A DNA stretch of 64,000 nucleotides from CAZKWG01 sp964615375 (GTDB lineage: Bacteria > Myxococcota_A > UBA796 > CAZKWG01). This document shows, one piece after another, positions 9,064-16,884 of the stretch (positions within the stretch are counted from its first letter, which is position 1; each line of letters opens with the position of its first letter). The position numbers were made by a program, and so were the translations under genes. The stretch covers positions 276,661-340,660 of the forward strand of contig CAZTOW010000003.1 of assembly GCA_964615375.1 (NCBI GenBank). The letters are read 5' to 3'. The notes below the pieces were generated by a model. That model ran no database searches. It saw only the letters and a program-made list of their open reading frames with translations, and had not been told where the DNA came from.

Positions 9064-9888
9064 TCAGCGGTAGCGCGCCGAGAGCGTGAAGCTCGCCGCC
9101 AGGCGCTCGGGCCTCTCGCGCAGCTCCCACTCGCCATCGGCGAGCTCCACCATGGCCGAGCCCAGCGCGCACCAGGGGACGGAGCGGTGCTCCTCCAGCC
9201 GATCCAGCGCGAAGCCCTCGCTCAGCAGGGCGGTGACGATCTCGCCGATCCCGTGGTTCCACTCCACGGTCTCGGGGCTCTCCACCTCGCCCTCGTGCGG
9301 GACGTAGGTCTTCTTCTCGCAGAAGGGTGTCCCCGACGCGACGTGGAAGTAGGGGAACTCCACCACCAGGAGCTCGTCCGGCCGCGGGTCGCAGAGCGCC
9401 GAGAGCATCGGGTGGGTCTCGCGCAGGAAGACCCGCCCCCCGGGGCGCAGCAACCCGGCCACCACGCGCGCCCAGCCGCGGACGTCCGGCAGCCAACACA
9501 AGGCGCCGATGCCCGTGTAGACCAGATCGAAGCGCGCCCCGCCCAGCGCGGCCACGGCGTCGTAGACATCGGACTGCACGTAGTCGATGCTGGCCCCGCA
9601 GTCCGACGCCAGTCGACGCGCCACGGCCAGCGCGGGCGCCGAGAAGTCGAGCCCGGTCATGCGCGCCCCCAGCCGCGCGAGCGAGAGCGTGTCCGTCCCC
9701 AGGTGGCACTGCAGGTGCACCGCGTCGAGCCCCGCCACCGGCCCGAGCCGGGGCAGGTCGAAGCGGACGACGCCCGAGAGGTAGCTCGGATCCTCGCGAT
9801 AGCGGTGGAGCTCGTAGCCGACCTCGTGGAGGGGCACCCGGCTGTCCCAGTTCCGTCGGTTGAGCTCCATCTCGGGTCGCACGGGCAC
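9064..9888 (-). CDS. Class I SAM-dependent methyltransferase
   Basis: About 274 residues. The N-terminus NRRNWDSRVPLHEVGY is typical of a bacterial small-molecule methyltransferase group. Motif I reads LQCHLGTDTLSLARLGA, followed by the acidic residue in GLDFS that binds the SAM ribose, then FDLVYTGIGALCWLPD and LLRPGGRVFLRETHPML. Substrate unknown. The GTG at 9888 is the longest reasonable start; the internal ATG at 9870 (MELNRRN) is equally plausible. Downstream genes on this strand show no link to a pathway. Confidence 0.8.
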   Translation of the reverse strand: MPVRPEMELNRRNWDSRVPLHEVGYELHRYREDPSYLSGVVRFDLPRLGPVAGLDAVHLQCHLGTDTLSLARLGARMTGLDFSAPALAVARRLASDCGASIDYVQSDVYDAVAALGGARFDLVYTGIGALCWLPDVRGWARVVAGLLRPGGRVFLRETHPMLSALCDPRPDELLVVEFPYFHVASGTPFCEKKTYVPHEGEVESPETVEWNHGIGEIVTALLSEGFALDRLEEHRSVPWCALGSAMVELADGEWELRERPERLAASFTLSARYR

Positions 9889-9999
9889 CTCTGCGCGAGA
9901 CTATCCCGCCGCCCGACCCTTTGGCGCCGAGCCCACACAAGGGTGTAGACGATGGCGTGGCTCAAAGGACATGCTGAGGAGGGTCCACGGAGCAAAAAC

Positions 10000-11028
10000 A
10001 TGGTGCGAGTATGGTTCGTGCCGCTGGCGCTCGTCGCCTGCGGTGAGGGGAAGGATCCGTCTTCGGGCTCGGACACGGGGCAGCCCGAGATCCGACAGGG
10101 AGACGACTCGGCCGAGGAGACGGGCGGCGGGGAGACCGACGGGACCGACACCGGGGCCGACGAGACCGGCGACGAGACCGGCGGCGAGGAGACCGGGGGT
10201 GCCGAGACCGGCGGGGGCGAGGAGACCGGCGGCGAGGAGACCGGCGGCGAGGAGACCGCCGCGCTCGGGGACTACCCGGAGAGCTCGCGCTGCATCGAGG
10301 ACACCGACGAGCTCGGCTTCTGCGAGCACGGCGTCTACGCCGATGACTGGGACGGCGCCGTGCGCTACGAGTGGGCGCCGACCGGCTCCGGCGCCAGCTC
10401 CGCGATCTGGGCGGTCGAGGGTGACGACCGGACCCTCATCAGCGGCGTGAGCACCGGCAGCTACTGGCACGTCCCGGGCGGGCTGACGGTGATGCCGGAC
10501 GGGGACCTGGTGCTGGCGGGGATCACGCTGCCCTACGCCACGCTCACCGTCGGCGACACCACGGTCAGCCTGGGCAGCGACTACGTGCGCTTCCTCGCGC
10601 GCGTCTCGCCCGAGGGCGAGCTGCGCTGGGTCACCACCTTCATCGGCATGTCCAGCGAGTCGGTGTCGGTCGTGGCGCGGCGGGACGGGACCGCGCTGGT
10701 CTCCGGCTTCCTCTGGGAGAGCACGGAATTCGGCGACACCACCCTCAGCACCACCATGTTCTTCGATCTCACCTTCGTCGCCGCGCTGGACGAAGACGGC
10801 GAGTGGCTCTGGGCCACCGCCCCCACCATCCCGTCCGGCAGCTATCCGCGGGTGTACTTCGAGGATCTGCGCATGACGGGCGACGACGAGGCCGAGGTGG
10901 ACATCCGCTACACGAGCTCTATCTCCACCACCGCCGGGACCGCCACCTGCTCCGGCTCGACGGCGGGCTGCGCGGCGACGGCGACGGTCTCGGCGGACGG
11001 GGAGTGGCTCTCGCTGGAGGATCGGTAG
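10000..11028 (+). CDS. Lipoprotein with Glu-Thr-Gly linker and propeller-like domain
   Basis: 342 residues. Signal peptide with lipobox LVAC, then a 70-residue low-complexity linker of EETGG units, then a domain with repeats of the kind GDTTVSLGSDYVRFLARVSP and DGTALVSGF. This pattern resembles delta-proteobacterial beta-propeller proteins in which each blade reports a value read by a surface protein; the fold is inferred. The ATG at 10000 has GGAG at a good distance and gives the best signal peptide. The linker is encoded by in-frame 15-bp repeats that could change length by slippage. Confidence 0.65.
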   Translation: MVRVWFVPLALVACGEGKDPSSGSDTGQPEIRQGDDSAEETGGGETDGTDTGADETGDETGGEETGGAETGGGEETGGEETGGEETAALGDYPESSRCIEDTDELGFCEHGVYADDWDGAVRYEWAPTGSGASSAIWAVEGDDRTLISGVSTGSYWHVPGGLTVMPDGDLVLAGITLPYATLTVGDTTVSLGSDYVRFLARVSPEGELRWVTTFIGMSSESVSVVARRDGTALVSGFLWESTEFGDTTLSTTMFFDLTFVAALDEDGEWLWATAPTIPSGSYPRVYFEDLRMTGDDEAEVDIRYTSSISTTAGTATCSGSTAGCAATATVSADGEWLSLEDR

Positions 11029-11111
11029 GCGCTCAGCCCGCCGCCGCCCACCCGCAGGTCCACCTCGTAGAGCGTGCACGCGATGGCGCGCGGCTGATGA
11101 GCCCCGCCCGC

Positions 11112-11219
11112 TCCACGACCCCGGCGAAGACGCGCTCCGACCTGACGCAGCGCTCCTCGTCGGGCCGCCCGAAGGACATGCAGGAGCAGGCCGCCGCCGG
11201 TCGGGCGAGCAGGGCGAGG
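11112..11219 (-). pseudogene. Broken copy of the 5' end of the CSC-start membrane protein gene
   Basis: These bases match 12518-12625, the 5' part of the intact gene at 11587-12645, closely by eye. The minus-strand translation is LALLARPAAACSC followed by RPDEERC and SERVFAGVVE, parallel to the intact protein. Downstream the frame is lost: a protein-like stretch (IACTLYEVDLRVGGGG) continues in another frame toward the end of the convergent lipoprotein gene. The start region is missing. Confidence 0.65.
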
Positions 11220-11330
11220 GGTGGGCCAGCCTCGGGTGGTAGAGGCGGTGTCGCTCTGAGCTACGAGGGAGTGAGCCGCCACATGGCAGCTATCCCGAGG
11301 GCTGGCAGATCACGCCAAGGATGCTCCCTG

Positions 11331-11505
11331 TCACTCAGGCAACAAGAGCGCCTCGCGATCGACCAGCACCCGGCGCGTGGCCTCGAGCAGGTAGGCCTGG
11401 GCATCGACATTGATGAGGCGGCAGGAGACGCTGAGGCTGTAGAAGAGGGCCGCCATCTGGGCGCCTGCCTCCGACCTCGCGCCCGGATCGGACACGATCC
11501 CTCTC
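11331..11505 (-). pseudogene. IS66-type transposase, C-terminal remnant
   Basis: About 58 codons ending at a TGA at 11331. The segment with GAQMAALFYSLSVSCRLINV and DAQAYLLEATRRVL matches the conserved C-terminal end of IS66 transposases, where a Gly-rich stretch is followed by a YSL..SC..-.VD..AYL helix pair. No DDE catalytic core, inverted repeats or accessory orfs are present, so the element is long dead. It sits between the broken gene copy at 11112-11219 and its intact paralogue. Confidence 0.65.
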
Positions 11506-11586
11506 GACACCGATCGTTCAGGTGTCGACGACACCCTGTCAGGGGGAGCCCCTCGGGCGCCTGGGAGGTCGGTCGAGTAGAGCGCC

Positions 11587-12645
11587 TCACCGATACGTCG
11601 CCGGGTACCGCTCCACCTCCGGCCCCCAGGGCCCTCCGCTGACCATGAAGCGCTGGTCCCCCGCCGGGAACACCGCGCGCAGGAAGCCGGTCCCGTAGAG
11701 GTTGATGACCTCGATCTTCGCCATCCCGGCGTCCGTACACGCCGGGACGCGGTCGCCCGCCTGGACGCCCTCACGCCTCAGGAGCTGGTGCGCGCGCTCC
11801 ACCGAGCAGGCGATCTCGTCTTCGTCCGGCCAGGGATCGTGGAGCGAGGTTCTTGTGACCAGCAGCGGGACGCAGCCCAGGATCATCGCCGCCAGCAGCC
11901 CCGCTCGGCGCAGGCCCCGCCGGTCGAGCTGTCCCCACACCCCGGCCAGCAGCGCGGCGCCGAGGCCCAGGAGCAGCGGCCAGGTGGTGCCCGCGGGCCA
12001 GAGCTCGAAGGGGCGGTCCCAGCGCCGGAACGCGAGCGAGACCAGACTCAGGAGCACCGCCGCCCCCCCCAGCGCGGGCGAGACCAGGGCCAGCCGGAGC
12101 CGCAGCCCGAGGCGCCGCAGCCCGGACCCCAGCCCCGCGCCCAGCGTCGCCAGCATGAGCGCCGCGCCCACGGTGATCGCCCGCCCCCAGCGTCGCGGCA
12201 TCCGGTCCCCGCCGGGCGGCGGATCTTCCCACGGTCCCAGCGATCGCTCCACGTCCGTGACGCCCGAGCTCAGGAGGGGCTGGCTGCAGAAGCCCCAGGG
12301 CACCGGCCCCTCGCCGTCGTCGCAGACCAGGAAGCGCGTGTCGGGAGGGGTGGGCAGCCCGCAGTCCCCCCCGCCCATGCCCGTCTCGATGAGGAGGGTG
12401 CGCGGGACCTCTCCTCGCCAGACGCGGTCCACGCGCAGGAGGACGTGGACGTCGCCCGACCAGAAGGGGCGGAGGAGCTGCTCGGGCGCGTCCAGCGCGA
12501 GCGGCCAGTCCGTCTGCTCCACGACCCCGGCGAAGACGCGCTCCGATCCGGCACAGCTCTCCTCGTCGGGCCAGCCGATCCCCGCGCAGGAGCAGGCCGC
12601 CGCCGGTCGGGCGAGCAGGGCGAGGGCGAGCAGCGGCGCGCTCAT
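11587..12645 (-). CDS. Secreted-start membrane protein with TIMP/NTR-like N-terminus
   Basis: 352 residues. A signal peptide ends at CSC (Cys18 and Cys20), the start seen in TIMP/netrin-like domains of bacteria. The following 120 residues (SERVFAGVVEQTDWPL, VHVLLRVDRVWRGEVP) fit such a beta-barrel domain, with more Cys at CGLP and LVCDDGEG. Then come about four membrane helices between residues 165 and 290, and a C-terminal 60-residue extracytoplasmic tail. The function is unknown. The ATG at 12645 has GGTGGGGG just upstream. A diverged partial copy of its 5' end lies downstream at 11112-11219. Confidence 0.6.
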   Translation of the reverse strand: MSAPLLALALLARPAAACSCAGIGWPDEESCAGSERVFAGVVEQTDWPLALDAPEQLLRPFWSGDVHVLLRVDRVWRGEVPRTLLIETGMGGGDCGLPTPPDTRFLVCDDGEGPVPWGFCSQPLLSSGVTDVERSLGPWEDPPPGGDRMPRRWGRAITVGAALMLATLGAGLGSGLRRLGLRLRLALVSPALGGAAVLLSLVSLAFRRWDRPFELWPAGTTWPLLLGLGAALLAGVWGQLDRRGLRRAGLLAAMILGCVPLLVTRTSLHDPWPDEDEIACSVERAHQLLRREGVQAGDRVPACTDAGMAKIEVINLYGTGFLRAVFPAGDQRFMVSGGPWGPEVERYPATYR

Positions 12646-12793
12646 CCCCCACCGGACCACCCCGGGGGCGCGCGGTTCCCGACCGCCGTCACAATTCGGA
12701 TCAATTCGACCTCGCCCTCCCCCGCTACAGGCTGGCCGCCTGAGGGTGGGCTCGCCCGCCCGGGATTCCACACCTGCACACGAGGTCGAGATC

Positions 12794-13246
12794 ATGAAGA
12801 ACGTCTCCTGGTGGATTCTGCCGCTGTCCTGCGCCCTGATGACCGCCTGCTCCGAGAAGCAGGGCGACTGCCCGGACGGCTTCGCCCGCGACAACGACGG
12901 CAACTGTGTGGAGCTCTCTGGCGAGGGCGAGGGCGAGGGCGAGGGCGAGGGCGAGGGCAACAACAACAACGGCGGCGAGGGCGAGGGCGAGAACAACGGC
13001 GGTGAGGGCGAGGGCGAGGGCGAGAGCGGGGCCGGCGTCGGCGACGTCTGCTTCTCCCAGGACGACTGCCAGAGCGGCCTCCTCTGCGTCGTGGAGAACA
13101 GCAGCGACGACCAGGGCATCTGCACGGAGACCTGCGACTCCTGGGCGGACTGCAGCGAGGCCTTCTGGGAGTGCTGCGACATCAACAACGGCACCACGGC
13201 GTGCATCCCCGACAACTGGCTGACGGGCGAGGAGGAGTGTAACTGA
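12794..13246 (+). CDS. Cys-rich lipoprotein with Gly-Glu linker
   Basis: 150 residues. Lipobox CALMTAC, then a short Cys pair region (GDCPDGFARDNDGNCV), a linker of GEGEGEG units broken by Asn runs, and a C-terminal domain with about ten Cys (VCFSQDDCQSGLLCV, CTETCDSWADCSEAFWECC) that looks like a small disulfide-rich fold. It probably displays the Cys-rich head away from the membrane. The stop is 5 bp from the start of the large regulator gene, so the two are very likely one transcript. The linker is coded by 6-bp GAGGGC repeats. Confidence 0.7.
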   Translation: MKNVSWWILPLSCALMTACSEKQGDCPDGFARDNDGNCVELSGEGEGEGEGEGEGNNNNGGEGEGENNGGEGEGEGESGAGVGDVCFSQDDCQSGLLCVVENSSDDQGICTETCDSWADCSEAFWECCDINNGTTACIPDNWLTGEEECN

Positions 13247-13251
13247 GCGCC

Positions 13252-15966
13252 ATGTCCCCCCGCGTCCTCCAGCTCAGCGCCTGCACCGTGGACCTCGAGC
13301 GCGGCGAGGTCCACCGCGCCGGCGCCCTCATCGCGCTCACCGAGCTCGAGCGCGCCCTGCTCCGCCACCTGGCCGAGCGCCCCGACGAGGTCATCACCCG
13401 CGAGGCGCTGCTCTCCCAGGTCTGGGGCTGGCATGCGGGCGCCGAGACCCGGGCGGTGGACGTGGCCGTGCGCCGCCTGCGCGAGAAGCTCGGTGAGCCC
13501 GGCCGCGGCGGCCACCTGCGCACCGTCCACGGCGCGGGCTACCGCTGGAGCCCTCCCCCCGTGCTCCGCCTCGCGCCGCCCCCCGGGCTCCCGCTGCCCG
13601 AGGATCGCTTCTTCGGGCGCCAGACTGAGCTCGAGCGCGCCGATCTCACGCTCCGGTCCGAGCGCGCCCTGGTCCTGCTCGGGCCGCCGGGCGTGGGGAA
13701 GACGCGGACGGCCCTGGCCTTCGGGGCCGGGCGCGGCGAGGAGTACCGGGCGGCGGGCGGGGTCTGGTGGGTGCCGCTGCGCGCGGTGGGGAGCGCCGCC
13801 GAGCTGGTGGCGGCGGTGGCCGGTCGGCTCACGATCCCGCTCGGGGTCGGGGACGCCGTGGAGCGCGTGGGCGCGGCGCTGGCGGCGCGCGGCCCGCTGC
13901 TGCTGATCCTGGACAACCTGGACGCCGTCGCCGAGGACGCCGCCCCGGTGCTGCTGACCTGGACGACCCAGGCCCCCAGCCTGCGCCTGCTCGGCACCAG
14001 CCAGCGCCCGCTGCCCGGCCTGCGCCACCTCGCGCTCGGCACCCTGCCCGAGCCCGACGCCGTCGCGCTCTTCCTGGCCCGGGCGCGGGCGGCGCGCCCC
14101 GACTTCCCCGCCGAGCTCGCCCCCGCTCTGGTGGCGACCCTGGACCACCACCCGCTCTCGCTGGAGCTGGTGGCGGGCTGGGCGCGGCTGCTGGAGCCCG
14201 AGGCGCTGCTGGCGCGGGCGACACGGGCGGCGCGCGGGGGCGGGCTGGAGGAGGCCCTGGCCCGATCCTGGGCCCTGCTGCGGCCGGAGGAGGCGCTGGC
14301 GCTCACGGCGCTGAGCGTGTTCCGCGGCGAGTTCTCGGCGGAGGCGGCCGAGGCCGTGCTGGGCGAGGAGGCGGGCGCGCTCGGGCTGCTGGACGCGCTC
14401 ACCCGCGCCTCTCTGCTCACGGTGCTCGGCGGGCGGGCGCGGCTCCTGGAGGTGGTGCGGCAGCGCGGCGAGGCCCTGCTCCCCGCCACCGGCCGCGAGG
14501 CCCTCTACCGCCAGCGCCACGCCGCCTGGCTCTGCGCCCGCGTCGCGCCCCTGGCCGAGCGCCAGCTCCGAAGCCCCGATCTTGCGACCCGCGAGGCCCT
14601 CGCCTTGGAGCAGGACAACCTCCTGGCCGCCCTGCACCCGCTCGTGCCCGCGCCCCTGCGCGCGCCCATCGCGTGTGCGCTGGCCGACATCCTCGAGGCC
14701 CTGGGCCAGGAGCCCCGGGCGCTGGCCACCCTGGACGGCCTCGCCGACGCGGCGCTCCCGCGGGAGGCCCGGCGGGCGGTGCTGGCCCGGAGCGCCCTCT
14801 TGCGGGCGCGGATCGGCGAGATCGCGGCGGGGGAGCGCGCGGTGGACGCCCTGCTAGACCTGGACGATCCGCTGGCCCTCGCCCTGGCCCGCTACGCGCG
14901 CACCCTGCTGCTCAGCAAGCAGGGGCGGCTCCGCGAGGGCGTCGTGGAGGCCGAGGCCACGGCGGAGGCGGCGGAGGCGGCGGGGGAGGCCCGGCTTCGG
15001 GGGCTCGCGCTTCTGGAGCGGGCCGTGCTGGCGTCCACGCTGGGCGACATCGAGGGGGCGGTCGCCTGGTATCAGCGGGCGCGCGAGGCGCTGCAGGCGG
15101 TGGGGGACCTGCGCGCCCTGGCCCGCGCGCTGTGCAACCTGGGGCTGATCCACGGGCTGCTGGGGCGGCAGGAGGCGGAGACCACCCTGCTGGAGCAGGC
15201 GCTCGGGCTGCTCCAGGACCGCGGTCTGCCCAAGGATCTGGCGAACGTGGAGCTGGTCCTGGCCGCCAGCCTGCTGGAGCAGGGATCGAACGCGCGGGCG
15301 GGGCAGATCGTCGAGCTGGCCGGGAGGCGCGTCGCCGCCCTGGGCGACCCCTTCTCGCACCTGCGCTACCGGCTGGTGGCCGGCGAGATCGCGCGGGACG
15401 CCGGGCGCTTCGTCGAGGCCGAGACCCAGCTCCTCGCCGGGCTGCGCGAGGCCGAGCGCATGGCCCACCACCACTACCGCGCCGCCCTGCTCCGGGCCCT
15501 GGGCGAGCTCTACGATCTGTCCGGCCAGACCGAGCGCGCCATCGGGGTCTACGAGCGCGCGCTCGAGGCCAGCGGGGAGGGCCGCAACCCGATGGCCCAC
15601 GCCCAGGTGCGCGGCCTCCTGGCCTGCGTGGCGGCGGACGGCGGGGCGATCCCGGTCGCCGAGCGCGCGCTCTCCGCGCTGCCCGAGGATCTGGACGAGC
15701 GGGAGCTGCGCCTCGCCCACCTGGACCTCGCCCGCGCCCGCGCCGCGCCCGAGGACGCCCCCCGCCACCGCGCCGCCGCCGCCGAGCGCCTGCGCCTCGC
15801 CCGCCGCGGAGGGCCCGGCCTGCGCTTCACCGTCGCCAACTCCGAGCGCCTGCGCAGCGCGATCCGGCTCCTGGAGTCGCGCCTGCGCTCCGACGGGGCC
15901 CTGCTGCGCTTGTTGGAGCCCTGGGTGGTGGCGCGGGCGGTGGCGGCGTTGGGGCGGGAGGGTTGA
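13252..15966 (+). CDS. Winged-helix / ATPase / TPR transcriptional regulator
   Basis: 904 residues. Residues 1-100 form an OmpR/PhoB-type winged helix (ALLRHLAERPDEVITREALL, VDVAVRRLREKLGEP, LRTVHGAGYRW). Residues about 115-420 are a STAND/COG3903-type ATPase with Walker A GPPGVGKT (144-151) and Walker B LLLILDNLDAV. The remaining half is a long TPR superhelix, ending with clustered Ala/Arg helices. Proteins of this plan (AfsR/COG3903-like) integrate a bound signal through the TPRs and use ATP to switch DNA binding; the signal here is unknown. It follows the Cys-rich lipoprotein by 5 bp. Confidence 0.82.
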   Translation: MSPRVLQLSACTVDLERGEVHRAGALIALTELERALLRHLAERPDEVITREALLSQVWGWHAGAETRAVDVAVRRLREKLGEPGRGGHLRTVHGAGYRWSPPPVLRLAPPPGLPLPEDRFFGRQTELERADLTLRSERALVLLGPPGVGKTRTALAFGAGRGEEYRAAGGVWWVPLRAVGSAAELVAAVAGRLTIPLGVGDAVERVGAALAARGPLLLILDNLDAVAEDAAPVLLTWTTQAPSLRLLGTSQRPLPGLRHLALGTLPEPDAVALFLARARAARPDFPAELAPALVATLDHHPLSLELVAGWARLLEPEALLARATRAARGGGLEEALARSWALLRPEEALALTALSVFRGEFSAEAAEAVLGEEAGALGLLDALTRASLLTVLGGRARLLEVVRQRGEALLPATGREALYRQRHAAWLCARVAPLAERQLRSPDLATREALALEQDNLLAALHPLVPAPLRAPIACALADILEALGQEPRALATLDGLADAALPREARRAVLARSALLRARIGEIAAGERAVDALLDLDDPLALALARYARTLLLSKQGRLREGVVEAEATAEAAEAAGEARLRGLALLERAVLASTLGDIEGAVAWYQRAREALQAVGDLRALARALCNLGLIHGLLGRQEAETTLLEQALGLLQDRGLPKDLANVELVLAASLLEQGSNARAGQIVELAGRRVAALGDPFSHLRYRLVAGEIARDAGRFVEAETQLLAGLREAERMAHHHYRAALLRALGELYDLSGQTERAIGVYERALEASGEGRNPMAHAQVRGLLACVAADGGAIPVAERALSALPEDLDERELRLAHLDLARARAAPEDAPRHRAAAAERLRLARRGGPGLRFTVANSERLRSAIRLLESRLRSDGALLRLLEPWVVARAVAALGREG

Positions 15967-16001
15967 CCGCGGGCGGTCAGGGCGGCGTTCGCCCTTCGGT
16001 C

Positions 16002-16424
16002 TCAACCAGCCCCAGACGGGGACGGCCGCCCTTCGAACCAGTCTTCGACCGCGAGCCCCGCCACCCTGCCGAATTCCCGCACGTTCCGGGTCACCAGCGT
16101 CGCCTGATTCGCCAGCGCCACGCCGGCGATCAACGTGTCCATCGGCCCGATGGGCGTGCCGGAGGCCTCCAGCGCGGCGCGGATCCGGGCGGCGGCCCTC
16201 GCCTCGGCCAGGCCGAAGGGGACCACCGTCACCAGCTCCAGCACCCGATCGAGCTGGGCTCGGCGGCGGCCGGGATCGCTGGACTTCGCGAGGCCCACCT
16301 CGAGCTCATAGAGCACGAGGGTCGGGATCGCGATCTCGGCGGGCGGCGTCGCGAGCAGCCTCGCGCCGACCGCTCCTTCGCCTTTGAAGAAGTAGATCAG
16401 GCTGTTGGTGTCGAGCGCGTACAT
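16002..16424 (-). CDS. vapC: PIN-domain toxin (VapC-like ribonuclease)
   Basis: 140 residues, the usual VapC size. Acidic positions of the PIN nuclease site are visible: LDTN near the start, YELEVG around residue 40, and PMDTLIAG around residue 95; the following TRNVREF is the common fourth segment. VapC toxins cut RNA, often tRNA or rRNA, with Mg. The ATG at 16424 overlaps the TGA of the upstream antitoxin by one base, so the two are translated together with antitoxin first. Confidence 0.88.
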   Translation of the reverse strand: MYALDTNSLIYFFKGEGAVGARLLATPPAEIAIPTLVLYELEVGLAKSSDPGRRRAQLDRVLELVTVVPFGLAEARAAARIRAALEASGTPIGPMDTLIAGVALANQATLVTRNVREFGRVAGLAVEDWFEGRPSPSGAG

Positions 16425-16654
16425 CACAGCGCCTCGCGCGGCGTGTCCTCGGCCTGCGCCGCGCGGAGCTCCTCGGCCGTCGGCAGATCGCGCCAGGCCC
16501 CGGCCAGCGCGGCCACGTCGTCTGGCCACTCGGTGCGGGTCCGCTCCCGAACCAGCCGCGCGAGCCAGGCGCTCACCGAGAGGCCCGCCGCATCGGCGGC
16601 AGCGCGGGTTCGCGCGAGCAGGAGGTCGTCGAGGTAGATGGTCACCTGGCCCAT
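16424..16654 (-). CDS. vapB: Ribbon-helix-helix antitoxin (VapB-like)
   Basis: 76 residues. The N-terminus MGQVTIYLDDLLLARTRAAA has the beta-strand plus helix of a CopG/RHH DNA-binding protein, with GLSVSAWLARLVRER as the second helix. The acidic C-terminal tail (TEWPDDVAAL to AEDTPREAL) should wrap the toxin. It is the first gene of the pair and has GGAG before its ATG. It would repress its own promoter together with the toxin; a matching near-palindrome lies 7 bp upstream of the start. Confidence 0.85.
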   Translation of the reverse strand: MGQVTIYLDDLLLARTRAAADAAGLSVSAWLARLVRERTRTEWPDDVAALAGAWRDLPTAEELRAAQAEDTPREAL

Positions 16655-16660
16655 GGAGGC

Positions 16661-16676
16661 TCCACGTATATGTGGA
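16661..16676. promoter_or_regulatory. Likely VapB operator
   Basis: The 16-base near-palindrome TCCACGTATATGTGGA departs from perfect symmetry at only one base pair. It lies between the antitoxin start and a -10-like TATAAG on the minus strand (16677-16682). Position and symmetry suit autorepression by an RHH dimer pair. Inferred, not tested. Confidence 0.5.
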
Positions 16677-16884
16677 CTTATACTCTATCTGCCGCTCACT
16701 CACAAGCGGGCAGCCCCGAGTCGGCGTCGCCGTCGGTGCACACGGGCTCGCGGTCCTGCACGCGGCGTTTGAGTGGTGTCAGGTCAGCCACCTCAGGTCC
16801 GGCGCGCTGTCGCGACCCGGGGCACACGATACGCTCCCGTCGCCCTCTCCCAGCCTCGCCCCCCGTACCCGCAGGAGACCCGCG

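Noticed and set aside
12685..12710. CAATTCG repeated with a 3-base gap in the divergent promoter before 12794
   Set aside because: Could be a binding site, but seven bases twice is too weak to separate from chance.
13767..16637. 956-codon plus-strand frame over the regulator
   Set aside because: It is a second frame of the same plus-strand region; the winged-helix, Walker motifs and TPRs lie in the other frame.
16696..16800. Minus-strand tail reading DLTPLKRRVQDREPVCTDGDAD
   Set aside because: It looks somewhat like the end of a lipoprotein but has no start or partner frame; too short to call a gene remnant.
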